From: Myxococcus eversor
Lineage (GTDB): Bacteria > Myxococcota > Myxococcia > Myxococcales > Myxococcaceae
NCBI RefSeq assembly: GCF_010894455.1
Contig: NZ_JAAIXY010000011.1
Coordinates: 124,001 to 188,000, forward strand
DNA length: 64,000 nt
Direction: 5' to 3'
Shown piece by piece: positions 1 to 25,200 of this stretch. How positions within the stretch are numbered: position 1 is the stretch's first letter; every line of letters begins with the position of its first letter. Both the position numbers and the translations under genes were made by a program. Below the pieces are notes generated by a model. It was not told the origin of the DNA, searched no databases, and was given only the letters and a program-made list of their open reading frames with translations.

Positions 1-403
1 TGGAGACCAGCACCGCGAAGGCGGGCTGCTGGAACGCGCCGGCCACGGAGACGATGGCCGTCGTGACGTACGCGTGCCACGGGCGGAGCTGCCCCGTGAA
101 GAGCAGCACGGCCAGCACCAGCGTCGTCAGGCCGGCCGTCAAATCACTCAGCAGCAACACCCGCCGGAGCTTCCACCGGTCCACCAGCGCGCCCGTCACC
201 GGTCCCAGCAGGACACCCGGGAGCGCGGCGCACAGCATGATGAGCGCGAAGCGCGTCACGCCTCCCGTCGTCTGATACATCCAGACGCCCAGGGCGAAGC
301 TGGTCAGCGAGGAGCCCAGCAGGGACACCACCTGCCCCAACCAGAGGGCGAGGGCACGCCCGAGCGAGAAGTCAGGCGCGGGCGCCACCGTGGCCTGCGT
401 CAT
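1..403 (-). CDS. MFS transporter, N-terminal part (runs off window)
   Basis: Major facilitator superfamily permease, probably the exporter or self-resistance pump of the lipopeptide made by the upstream NRPS genes. The 134 visible codons begin MTQATVAPAPDFSLGRALAL and give hydrophobic segments near residues 15-40, 47-67 and 84-103. Between the second and third helices lies the MFS loop signature GALVDRWKLRRVLL (G-x-x-x-D-R-x-x-R-R), about residues 71-84. The ATG (complement of 401-403) overlaps the stop of the preceding NRPS gene in an ATGA arrangement, so the two are almost certainly translationally coupled. The rest of the gene lies outside the window, so drug-efflux subtype and substrate cannot be judged. 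Export of the peptide is an inference from operon position. Confidence 0.88.
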   Translation of the reverse strand, partial: MTQATVAPAPDFSLGRALALWLGQVVSLLGSSLTSFALGVWMYQTTGGVTRFALIMLCAALPGVLLGPVTGALVDRWKLRRVLLLSDLTAGLTTLVLAVLLFTGQLRPWHAYVTTAIVSVAGAFQQPAFAVLVS

Positions 404-3400
404 GAGCCACGCTCCGTGGACGTGTGCTCCAGGTGCCAGCGCACGCGCTCCGCGAGCTCGTCGACGTGTGGCGCGGCCAGCATCGTCATGTGGTCGCCCG
501 GGACGTCCTCGACGAGGACGGGGCGTGCCGCGTGGTGCTTCCAGCCCCAGGTGGCGTCCTCCTTGAAGTCGCCCGGCAGGACACCGTCCTCCTCGTGCCG
601 CTCCCTGGCCCGGAAGAGGGTGATGGGGGCGGGGCGCGCGTCCGCCGGAGGGATGTATGTGATTTCGTAGGCGCGCTTGTAGACCTGGATGAGGCCGCGC
701 ACCTGCTGGCTGTCCGCGTCGGGAGGCAAGAGGCCCCCTTGGACGAGCCGACCGGTGACGTGGGCCAATCGCTCCTCTGGGGAGAGCGGCCTGAGCGCCT
801 CGGCGGAGACTCCCAGGTCCACGCCATACAGGCGGCCCGCGACGCTGGCGACGGAGGCCATCCAGTCCGTGTCGTCGAGCGCGGGCGCGTCGGAGGCGGG
901 CTCCTCGTGCCTGGGCACGGGAGTGTTGAGGAGGCCCAGGAAGGCGACCTCCTCGCCGCGCGCCTGGAGCCGCCGCGCCATCTCGAAGGCCACCCAGCTC
1001 CCGAAGGAGTGGCCCAGCAGGTGGTAGGGGCCGTGCGGCCGCACCCGCTGGAGCGCCTGGACGTAGCACTCCGCCATCTCCTCGACGGAGGCGTGCGGCG
1101 GCTCCACGCCGTCCAGTCCCCGTGCCTGGAGTCCGTAGAGGGGCCGCGCCGTGCCCAGCCGCCGCGTCAGCTCCCGGAAGTAGAGGACGTTGCCGCCCGC
1201 GCCCGGCACGCAGAACAGCGGCGGTCCCTCGCCCCCGGCCTGGAGTGTCACCAATGGAGACCACGGGCTGTCGCCGTCTTGCTCAATCGCTCGCGCGAGC
1301 TGCTCCAGCGTGGGGCCCTGGAAGAGGACCGCCAGGGACGGAGCCTTGCCGAAGCGCTCGCGAATCCGAGCCACCAGCCGGACGGCGAGCAGGGAGTGTC
1401 CGCCCAAATCGAAGAAGCTGTCGCTCGCGCCGATGGGGCCTGTCCCCAGCAGCTCCTCGAAGAGCGCCGCGAGCTTCTGCTCGGTGTCTCCGCGCGGCGC
1501 GATGAAGCCCTCCGCCGCCTCGCGCCGGGAGTCTCCGGGCGGAGGCAGCGCCTTCCGGTCCACCTTGCCGTTGGGCGTGAGGGGGAAGGCGTCCAGGAGG
1601 ACGAAGGCCGAGGGCACCATGTACACGGGCAGGTGCTGGCGCACGTGCTGACGGAGCGCCTCCTCGCCCACCGCGTCCGGTGCCGTCAGCGTGAGGTACG
1701 CGACGAGCTGCCCTCGGACGAGCAGCTCCACGGCGCGCACGCTCGCGTGCTCCAGCAGCCTCGCCCTGATTTCATCCAGCTCGATGCGGTGGCCGCGCAG
1801 CTTCACCTGCGTGTCGTTGCGCCCGATGAACTCCAACGTGCCGTCCGCCGCGTGGCGCGCCAGGTCCCCCGTCCGGTACAGGCGCGCGCCGGGCTCCGCG
1901 CTGAAGGGATGCGGGATGAAGCGCTCGGCCGTGAGGCCCGGCTGCCCCTGGTAGCCTCGCGCCAGCCCCACGCCGCCGACGAACAGCTCCCCTGGCACTC
2001 CGATGGGCACGGGCTGCAGCGCCGCGTCCAGCAGGTACATCTCCGCGTTGGGGAAGGGGCGTCCAATCGGGACGGTCTGCTCGCTGGGGCTGGGCGTGAC
2101 GGACTCGAAGAAGGTGCTGTCGATGGTCGCTTCGCTGAGGCCGTACGAGCTCACCAGCCGCGTGTCCGGGCCGCACAGGCTTCGGAGCTGGGTGTACTCG
2201 CGCATGTCCCACGTATCCGAGCCGACGATGAGCAGCCGCATGAAGTCCAGCCGCTCTCCACGCTCCTGGAGGTGGGCCATCAGCAATCGGACCACCGCGG
2301 GCACGAACTCTCCGCAGTCCACGCGCTCTCGCACCATCAGCGCGTGCAGCCGCGCGGGCTCCAACAGCCACTCACGCGGGCAGAGCACGAGCGCCGCGCC
2401 CGAGCCGAGTGCCCGCGCGAGGTCCCCGCTGAAGACGTCGAAGGAGAAGCTCGCCATCTGCAGGTGGGCGCGCAGCGTGGGCAGCCGATAGTCGTGCTCC
2501 CACGCGAAGTAGGCATTCGCGAGAGCGCGATGGTCCACCATCACTCCCTTGGGCCGCCCCGTGGAGCCCGACGTGTAGACCACGTACGCGAGGTGCTCCG
2601 GTCCCGAGCCTCCCGTGGGGGCCGTGTCCGGGCGCCCCTCGATGGCGAGGGCGTCCTCGTCCAGGCTCACGATGGTGGGTCGTGGCGTGGGCAGCGTGTC
2701 GCGCAGCGTCCTCCGGGTGATGAGCAGCGCGGGCTGGCTGTCGGAGAGCATCAGCGCGGTGCGGTCCGGCGGATACGAAGGGTCCAGCGGGACGTAGGTG
2801 CCCCCGGCCTTGAGCACGGCGAGGACGGCCACCACCAGGTCGACGGAGCGCTCCAGGAAGATGCCCACGCGCTGCTCGGGGCCCACGCCCAGGGCGCGCA
2901 GATGGTGCGCGAGCTGGTTGGCGCGCCGGTCGAGCTGGGCATACGTGAGACGGCGCTCCGGGTCGACGACGGCGAGGGCGTCTGGCGTCCTGGCGGCGTG
3001 GGCCGCGATGAGGTGATGCAGACAGGTGCCGGCCGGGACGTCCAGGCGTGCCTCGTTCCAGCCGTGCAGCACTTGCTGTCGCTCTTCCGGCGGGAGCAGT
3101 GGCAGCGTGGCGAGGGGCTCGTCGGGCCTGGCGGCGATGCTGGCCAGCAGCGTCTGGAAGTGCGCCACCATGCGGTCGGCGGTGGTGGCGTCGAAGAGGT
3201 CCCGGTTGTACTCCCACGTGCCCTGCAGTCCGTCCGCTTCCTCGGCGAGCCAGAGCGTGAGGTCGAACTGGGCGAACGACTCTCCCGGGACGGAGTAGGA
3301 CTCCAGCCGGAGTGCCCCCACCGTGGCCTCGGCCTCGGGGGTGTTCTGCAGCACCAGCATGGCCTGGAAGAAGGGCGGGAAGCTGGTGTCGCGCGTGGGG

Positions 3401-4546
3401 GCCAGCTCCTCCAGCAGCTTCTCGAACGGGACGTCCTGGTGCGCGTACGCCCCCAGCGTCACGTCCACCACTCGCCGCAGCAGCTCGCGGAAGCGCGGGT
3501 TGCCGGACATGTCCGTGCGCATGACGAGGGTGTTGAGGAAGAAGCCGATGAGCGGCTCGATGGCGGCGCGGTTGCGGTTGGCGATGTACGTGCCGACGCT
3601 GAGCCGGGGCTCGCGCGTGTAGCGGTGGAGCTGGGCCTGGAACGCGGCCAGCAGCACCATGTACAGCGAGGCCTTCTCCTGGCCCGCGAGCGCGCGCAGG
3701 CGCCGCGTCACCTCCGGGCTCACGACGAAGGCCCGCTTCCCACCCGCGAACGTGCGCACGCGGGGACGCGGCCTGTCCGTGGGAAGCTTCAACGGAGCGT
3801 CGCCGTCCGTGAGCTGTCGGCGCCAGTAGCCGAGCTGGGCATCCAGCACGTCCCCCTGGAGCCAGCGCCGCTGCCACACCGCGAAGTCGGCGTACTGGAT
3901 GGGCAGCTCCGTCAACGGAGAGGGCTGTCCGCGCGAGAAGGCGTCGTAGAGGGCCGCCAGCTCACGCACGAGCACGCCGGTGGACCACCCGTCGGAGATG
4001 ATGTGGTGCATCACCAGCAACAGGACGTGGTCCTCCGGGCCCAGGCGCACCAGCGTGGTCGCCAGCAGCGGCCCCCTCGCCAGGTCGAAGGACCGGCCCG
4101 CCTCCCGCAGCGCCAGCTCCCGGCAGCGCGCTTCACGCTCGTCGGCGGGCAGGGACGTCAGGTCCACCACGGGGACTTCGAGCGCCAGACGCGGGACGAC
4201 GTGCTGCGTGGGTTCACCGTCCTCGGACGCGAAGGTGGTCCGCAGCACCTCGTGTCGGTGGACGACCTCGGCGAGGCCGCGCGTCAGCGCCTCCACCTGG
4301 AGCGGGCCGCGCAGGCGCACGAACTCGGGGATGTTGTAGGCCGGCGTCCCGGGCTCGAACTGGTCCAGGAACCAGAGCCGACGCTGGGGATAGGAGAGCG
4401 GCAGCGGCCCGGTGCGTGGAGCGCGGAGGATGGGGGGCGGGCCCTGCGTCGGCGTGGGCGCCGCGGTCTTCTGTTGCTCGCGCAGCTTCTTCAGCACGAG
4501 CTCGCGCTTCTCCGGGGACAAGCTGGCCAGCCGCTTCTGGAGCGCG

Positions 4547-4554
<8 letters not shown>
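400..4554 (-). CDS. Terminal NRPS module C-A-PCP-TE, ornithine-type code
   Basis: 1384-aa final module of the assembly line. A condensation domain at about residues 48-480 has HHIISDG at 183-189. The adenylation domain spans about 500-1000 (YTSGSTGRPKG core). The carrier site is LGGHS with Ser1054. A type I thioesterase spans about 1125-1380, with nucleophile Ser1183 in GHSFG and catalytic His1355 in GDHMT. Hand alignment to the GrsA pocket gives D-V-G-E-I-G-S-I-D(-K), the code listed for ornithine in gramicidin S and tyrocidine. The thioesterase should release the chain, probably by cyclisation onto the beta-amino group as in iturins (inference). The ATG overlaps the 3' end of the four-module gene by 8 bases. 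The A-domain sequence closely resembles that of module 4 of the preceding protein, suggesting module duplication. Function class is certain; substrate is a prediction. Confidence 0.95.
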
Positions 4555-18796
<14,242 letters not shown>

Positions 18797-18836
18797 TGGG
18801 TGCGAAGAGGTGGAGGCGGCCCCGGGAGGGGCGGCG

Positions 18837-21800
18837 CTAATCGTGTTGGGAGGGGTCCGGCAGGTTGAGCTCGGCGCGCGAGTCCGCCTGGACTCGACGC
18901 GCCTGTCGGGGACGGGCGACCAGCGGTGGCGGCGCGGGACGCGACTCGCTGGGGCGAAGCGTCTCCAGGTGCTTCGCCATGGCGCCCAGGGTGGGGTGCT
19001 CGAAGAGGACGCGCAGGGCCACGTTCACGCGCCAGGCCTCCTGGATGCGCGCGAGCGCCTGCACGGCCTTCATCGAGTGGCCGCCCAGGGCGAAGAAGTG
19101 GTCATCCACGCCGACGCGCTCCACCCCCAGCACCTCGCGCCAGATGGTCGCGAGGCGTTCTTCGTCGGGGGTGCGCGGCGCCACGTACGTGGCCGAGGCG
19201 CGCGAGTCCATCGCGGGCGCAGGCAGCGCCTTGCGGTCCAGCTTGTTGTTCGCCGTGCGAGGGAACGACGCCAGCACCACGAAGTGCGCGGGCAGCATGT
19301 AGGCGGGGAGATGGGCGCGCAGGTGCTCGCGCAGCGCCGCTTCGTCGAGTGCGGTGCCGGGGACGGGCTGGACGTAGGCGACCAGCGCCGGGTCGCCGGC
19401 CGGTCCCCACGGGCGCACGGCAGACTCCGCCACACCGGGGTAGCGGGCCAACTGCGCCTCGATGTCACCCAGCTCGACGCGATGGCCGCGCAGCTTCACC
19501 TGTCCGTCGCCGCGCCCCAGGAACTCCAGCGAGCCGTCGGCCCGCCGCCGCGCCAGGTCTCCAGTGCGGTAGAGGCGTGCGCCTGGATGCCCCGAGTGCG
19601 GGTCCGGCACGAAGCTCGCGGCGGTGAGGTCCGGGCGATTCAGATAGCCACGGGCCACGCCCAGTCCACCCAGGTACAGCGAACCCACCACGCCGGGAGG
19701 CACGGGGTGCAGCCACGCATCCAGCACGTGCGCCTGGGTGTTGGCGATGGGGCGGCCGAGTGTAATCGGGCCGCCGGTCTCCAGCCGCGACACGGTGGAC
19801 CACACGGTGGTCTCCGTGGGGCCGTACATGTTCCACAGCTCCGCGCAGCGCGCGCGCAGGGGGGCGAGCAGCTCGGAGGGCAGGGCCTCGCCGCCGCACA
19901 AGAGCTTCAGGGTGGGGAGGCCGGACCAGCCCAGCGACAACAGCATCCGCCAGGTGGAGGGCGTGGCCTGCATCATCGTGGCGCCGCTCGCCGTCAGCAG
20001 CGGCATCAACCGCGTGCCATCCACCGCCTCCTCCTGGCTGGCGATGACCACGCACCCGCCCACGCTCAGGGGAAGGAACAGCTCCAGCACGGAGATGTCG
20101 AAGGCGACCGTCGTCACCGCGAGCAGCGTGTCCCGCTCGGTCATCCCGGGCTTGTGCCCCATCGACGTCAGGAAGTTGGCCACGGCCTCATGCGGGACGG
20201 CCACGCCTTTGGGGAGGCCCGTGGAGCCGGAGGTGTAGAGCACGTACGCGAGGTCGGAGCCCCCGGTGGAAGTGAGCGCCGCGGCGGACGGGGCCTGGGC
20301 GGCGTCGGAGGACCGGAGCGTGCGCCCGCGCCAGTCGGGGATGAGGGCCGCGAGCTCCGGCTCCGTCACCAGCGCCGCGACGCCGCTGTCCTCGAGGATG
20401 TGCATCAGCCGGGGCGCGGGGTACATCGGGTCGAGCGGGACGTAGGCCGCTCCCGACTTGAGGATGCCGAGCAGTCCGACGAGCAGCTCCAGCCCTCGCT
20501 CCAGGAAGAGTCCCACCCGCTGCCCTGGACTCACGCCCAGGTGCCGCAGGTGGTTCGCCAGTTGATTGGCCCGCGCATCCAGTTGGGCGTAGGTGAGAGC
20601 GGAGGCGCCGAAGCGGGCGGCGGTGGCATCCGGGCGACGCGTGGCCTGCGCTTCGAAGAGCGCATGCACGGTGCGTGGGCCCGGGAGCTCGGAGTCCGTG
20701 GCGTTCCACTCGCGCAGCAGCGAGGACTGCTCCGTCTCGGACAGCAGGGCCAGCCGTGAGACAGCGCGCTCCGGAGTGTTTGCCACCTGCTCCAGCAGGC
20801 CCAGGAAGTGGGCGGTCATCCGCGCCGAGGTCGCCTCGTCGAACAGGTCGCTGTTGTAGGTCAGCTCGCTGACGAGGCCCCGTTCGGTCTCCGCCAACGA
20901 CAGCGCGAGGTCGAACTGCGAAGTGCCGCTCTCCACCTCCATCAACTCCAGCGTCAGCCCGGGCAGGGCCAGCGGGGCCGGAGGCGTGTTCTGGAGGGTG
21001 AGAAGGACCTGGAACAGGGGCGGGTGGCTCAGGTCTCGCGCGGGCTGGAGCGCCTCGACGAGCTGTTCGAGGGGCACCTCCTGGTGGGAGTAGGCGGCGA
21101 GCGTGTCACGGCGCACGTCACGGAGCAGCGCCGAGAAGGTCGGGTCTCCCTCCAGGGACACGCGCAGCGGGAGCGTGTTGGCGAAGAGGCCGATGAGCGC
21201 TTCCGTCCGAGGGGGCCGGTTGGCGATGGGGGCACCCACCACCACGTCGCGCTGGCCGCTGTAGCGGGAGAGCAGCACGCCGAACGCGGTCAGCAGCGTC
21301 ATGAACAACGTCGCCTCCGTGTCGCGGGCGCGTTGCTTGAGTCGGGTGACGAGGGCAGGGGGCACGGTGAAGCGCCGCGTGGCACCGAGGTATCGCTGCG
21401 CCGCGGGCCTGGGGCGGTCCGTGGGCAGCTCGAGCAGCTCCGGAGCTCCGGCCAGGTGCGCCCGCCACCACTCGACGTGCGGCTTCAACGTCCCATCCTC
21501 CGCGCGCCGCCGCTGCCAGTGCGCGTAGTCCGCGTACTGGATGGGCAGTGCCGGCAGGGTGGCTTCTCCACCAGAGGTGAGGGCCTGGTAGTGCGCGGCC
21601 AGCTCCTGCATCAACACGCTCAGGGACCAGCCGTCGCTGGCGATGTGGTGCAGCGTGAGCAGCAGCACGTGCTCATGCGCTTCCAGTCGGAGCAGTCGCA
21701 CGCGCAGCGGCGAGTCCTTCGTCAGGTCGAACGGCGCGCGCGCCTCCTCGGCCGCGAGGCGCTGGACCTCCGCGCGCCGTGCCTCGGCGGGCAGCGACGC

Positions 21801-22286
21801 CAGGTCCACCCGAATCATCGTCACGTCGACGCCGGGCAGGATGTGCTGGACGGGCCGCCCCCCATCCATGGCATAGCGCGTCCGCAGCACGTCGTGGCGC
21901 TGGACGATGGCGCTCAGCGCGCGCGTCAGGGCGTCGGCGTCCAGCGTGCCCGCGAGGCGCAGGGCCGCGGGCATGGTGTATGCGCCGGACGGCCCCTCGA
22001 GCTGCTCCAGGAACCACAGCCGCTGCTGGCTCGAGGAGAGCGGTGGCGCCTCGCCATGCGGTCGGGGAGCGATGGACTCCGCGACGCCGCGCGCGGCCAC
22101 CGCGGCTTGCTGGAGGAACGCGATGACCTCCTCCTTGCGCGACTTCAGCTCGGCCTGCAGCTCCGGAGTCAGCGCCCCCGGTGGAGCGCTGAAGCGCAGG
22201 CGTTCCCCCTCCAGCCACAGCTTGATATCCAGGCCGCGCAGGTGGCGCATCACTTCGTCGATGGGGCGTGGAGTGGGGAGGCTCAC
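18837..22286 (-). CDS. NRPS module with TubC-type docking domain, glycine code
   Basis: 1149-aa docking-C-A-PCP protein. Residues 1-55 form a TubC_N-type docking domain (pattern LRGLDIKLWLEGERLRFSAP, then a Leu-rich helix), which accepts the chain from the preceding PKS-NRPS. That protein ends in an acidic tail (HEEGEL), the usual partner. The C domain (about 75-500) has HHIASDG from His213. The A domain (about 525-1015) gives pocket code DILQLGMVW, a glycine code. The carrier site is GGHS with Ser1071. The frame is open much further upstream, but that part is a shadow of the neighbouring gene. I place the start at GTG 22286-22284, which overlaps the upstream TGA stop (GTGA) and puts the docking domain at the N-terminus. 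A 40-base gap separates it from the next NRPS gene. Confidence 0.93.
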   Translation of the reverse strand: MSLPTPRPIDEVMRHLRGLDIKLWLEGERLRFSAPPGALTPELQAELKSRKEEVIAFLQQAAVAARGVAESIAPRPHGEAPPLSSSQQRLWFLEQLEGPSGAYTMPAALRLAGTLDADALTRALSAIVQRHDVLRTRYAMDGGRPVQHILPGVDVTMIRVDLASLPAEARRAEVQRLAAEEARAPFDLTKDSPLRVRLLRLEAHEHVLLLTLHHIASDGWSLSVLMQELAAHYQALTSGGEATLPALPIQYADYAHWQRRRAEDGTLKPHVEWWRAHLAGAPELLELPTDRPRPAAQRYLGATRRFTVPPALVTRLKQRARDTEATLFMTLLTAFGVLLSRYSGQRDVVVGAPIANRPPRTEALIGLFANTLPLRVSLEGDPTFSALLRDVRRDTLAAYSHQEVPLEQLVEALQPARDLSHPPLFQVLLTLQNTPPAPLALPGLTLELMEVESGTSQFDLALSLAETERGLVSELTYNSDLFDEATSARMTAHFLGLLEQVANTPERAVSRLALLSETEQSSLLREWNATDSELPGPRTVHALFEAQATRRPDATAARFGASALTYAQLDARANQLANHLRHLGVSPGQRVGLFLERGLELLVGLLGILKSGAAYVPLDPMYPAPRLMHILEDSGVAALVTEPELAALIPDWRGRTLRSSDAAQAPSAAALTSTGGSDLAYVLYTSGSTGLPKGVAVPHEAVANFLTSMGHKPGMTERDTLLAVTTVAFDISVLELFLPLSVGGCVVIASQEEAVDGTRLMPLLTASGATMMQATPSTWRMLLSLGWSGLPTLKLLCGGEALPSELLAPLRARCAELWNMYGPTETTVWSTVSRLETGGPITLGRPIANTQAHVLDAWLHPVPPGVVGSLYLGGLGVARGYLNRPDLTAASFVPDPHSGHPGARLYRTGDLARRRADGSLEFLGRGDGQVKLRGHRVELGDIEAQLARYPGVAESAVRPWGPAGDPALVAYVQPVPGTALDEAALREHLRAHLPAYMLPAHFVVLASFPRTANNKLDRKALPAPAMDSRASATYVAPRTPDEERLATIWREVLGVERVGVDDHFFALGGHSMKAVQALARIQEAWRVNVALRVLFEHPTLGAMAKHLETLRPSESRPAPPPLVARPRQARRVQADSRAELNLPDPSQHD

Positions 22287-25200
22287 AGCTCGCCCTCCTC
22301 GTGCGCGGTGTCGCCTGTTCGCGGGCCCGTGGCCCAGAGGAGCGTGTCCAGGTGCTCCGCCAGGTCGGCGAGCGTCGCTGCCTTGAGGAGTCGCTCCAGG
22401 GACACCTCCACCTGAAGTGTCTCCCGCAGTCGCGAGGCCACCTGGGTGGCCAGCAGCGAGTCTCCGCCCAATTCGAAGAAGTCGTCGTGGATGCCCACAC
22501 GCGGAATGCGCAGGGCCTTCATCCACATCTCCGCGAGCGTGGACTCGGTGGGCGTGCGTGGCGCGACGAAGGGGCGCAGGGTCGCGTTCGCGGCCGGGTC
22601 GGGGGCTGGGAGCGCGTGGCGGTCCACCTTGCCACCCGGAGAGATGGGCAGGGCGTCCATGAGGACGAAGAAGGCGGGCACCATGTAGTCCGGCAACGTC
22701 TCCAGGAGGAACCTGCGCAGGTCCGTGGGCGTGACGCTCGCTGATGCGGTGGGCACGACGTAGGCGACCAGTCGCTTGTCGGAGCCACCGCTTCCCTCCA
22801 CCGGCTCGTGGTGGACAGTGACGGCCACCGCCCGCAGGGCCGGATGTCGGCTGAGAGCGGACTCGATTTCCCCCAGCTCGACACGGAAGCCGCGCACCTT
22901 GACCTGATGGTCCGTGCGGCCCAGGAACTCCAGGGCGCCGTCCGGCAGGTAGCGCACCACGTCCCCCGTCTTGTAGAGGCGCGCGTGAGGTGAGCTGGAG
23001 AACGGGTCCTCGACGAAGCGCTGCGCGGTCAGCTCGGGCCGGTGAAGGTAGCCGAGCGCGAGCAACTCGCCGCCAATGTGGAGTTCGCCCGCCACGCCGA
23101 TGGGGACAGGTCCCCCATGCCGGTCGAGCACGTGGAAGGCGCGGTTGGAGAGCGGTCGGCCGATGGGGACGCGCGCGGAAGGCTTCTGCCCGTTGGAAGC
23201 AGGAGGCACCTCGTGGGTCGTCGCGGTGATGAGCGTCTCCGTGGGACCGTAGGCGTTGAGGAGCCGCACCGAGCCCAGTGCACCGCGCTGCCACTGCTCC
23301 AACACGGCCGCCAGCACCGCGTCGCCACCCACGATGACCAGGCGCAGGTGGTGGCCCGCGAAGTCGGGCGGAGACTCGTCCCAGCGCTGGGCGAGCTGAC
23401 GCCAGTAGGCCGTCGGGAAGTTCACCACCGTGAGCCGGTCCTCGATGAGGTGCCGCGCCATCTCCTCGGGCGTCCATACCGTGGGGCCGCGCAGCACCAA
23501 TGTCGCGCCGACCATGAACGTCGGGAGGATCTGCTCCAGAGAGGCATCGAAGCTGAACGACGCGAACTGGAGGATGCGGTCGTGCTCCGTGTGCCGGTAG
23601 CGCGGGATGACGTCGTGGCAGTGGGTGACGAACGCGCCATGCCCGACGACGACGCCCTTGGGCTCACCCGTGGAGCCGGACGTGTAGATGACGTAGGCCG
23701 GCGTGGTGGCCTGCGCGAGGTTCTCCAGGTCCCCCTGGGGCAGTGTCGCCAGCAAGGCCGCGTCGGTGTCCAGGCGGACGAGCTTCGTGTCCAGGGCCGG
23801 CAGCCGCTCGGAGAGCGCGCCCTGCGTCACGACCACGGCCGCGCGGGAGTCCTCGACGAGGAAGCGCAGGCGCTCCGTGGGGTAGGCCGGGTCCAGCGGC
23901 ACGAACACGCCACCCGCCTTGAGGATGCCGAGCAGCGTGACGAGCATCTCCGGCGAGCGGTCCAGGAGCGCGCCCACCAGGACGCCGGGCCCGACGCCGA
24001 GCGCGCGCAGGTGATGCGCGAGCTGGTTGGCCTGCTGGTTGAGGGCCGCGTAGGTGAGGTGCCGCCCCTCGAACTCCACCGCTGTCTTCTCGGGCCGCGC
24101 CGCTGCCTGCTGCTCGAAGAGCTGGTGGACCAGGTGCTCTCGCGGGTACGCGGCGCGGTTCCGCTCGTTCCAGGTGAAGGTGAGCTGGTAGCGCTCCGCG
24201 GCGGTGAGCACCGGCAGTTGGTGAAGGAGGCGCTGGGGGGCGGCCACCAGCCCTTGCAGCAGTGCTCGGAAGCCGCGCGCGAAGCGGGCGACGCTCGCGG
24301 GCTCGAACAGGTCGGTGTTGTAGTCGAAGTCCAGCACCAGCCCGTCCTCGACATCGAGCACGTTCAGGCTCAAGTCGAAGGCGGCGAACGCGACAGGCTG
24401 GGAGTGGAAGCTCGCCTTCAGGCCCCCCATGTCGCGCAGGGCGAGCGGGCGCTCCAGGTTGAACGTCACGCCGACGAGCGTCGTGTGGCTGGTGGTTCGA
24501 GGCAGCGCCAGCCGGTTGATCAACTGGGCGAAGGGGTAGTCCTGGTGCTCGTAGGCGGAGAGGAGCGTCTGCTTGAGGGCCCGGAGGTACTCCGGGAAGG
24601 GCTCGTCACCGCGCGCGTGGCTGGAGATGGGCAGCAGGTGTGAGCAATAGCCGACGAGCCCCTCGGCGCCCTCCAACCCGCGCCCGGAGGTGGGGATGCC
24701 CACGAGGAGCTCGGCCTGTCCCGTCAGCCGGTGGAGGAAGGAGGTGTATGCGGAGAGCAGCAGCATGAAGGGCGTGGCCTGCTGCCGCTGACCCAGCTCC
24801 CGCAGCGCCTGACTGACGGGGCGCTCCAGGCGAACCGTCTCCCGCGCGCCTCGGAAGCGTCGCGACGCGGGGTGGAGGAAGTCAGTGGGCAGCTCGATGG
24901 CGGGGATCCGCTCCACGCGCTGCTCCAGCCAGTAGCGCTCGTGGACCGCGAGCGCCCCCGTGGACTCCTGCGTCTTGAGCCAGTGGACGTGGTCGCTGGA
25001 CTGCTTCACCGCGGGCAGGTCCGGAGTGGCTCCCGTCACGAACGCCGAATAGGCCGCCGCCAGCTCGTGGACGATGACGCCCAGGGACCAGCCATCCACG
25101 ACGACGTGGTGGGTGGTCAGCACCAGCAGGTGCTCCGATGCGTCCAGCTTGAGCAGATGAGCGCGGAACAGGGGGCCCTGCCGCAGGTTGAACGCGGTGG

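Noticed and set aside
22287-23477. Upstream extension of the glycine NRPS frame
   Set aside because: The extra 397 codons overlap the A domain of the preceding PKS-NRPS in another frame and read as Arg/Pro-rich noise. The docking domain begins right at GTG 22286.
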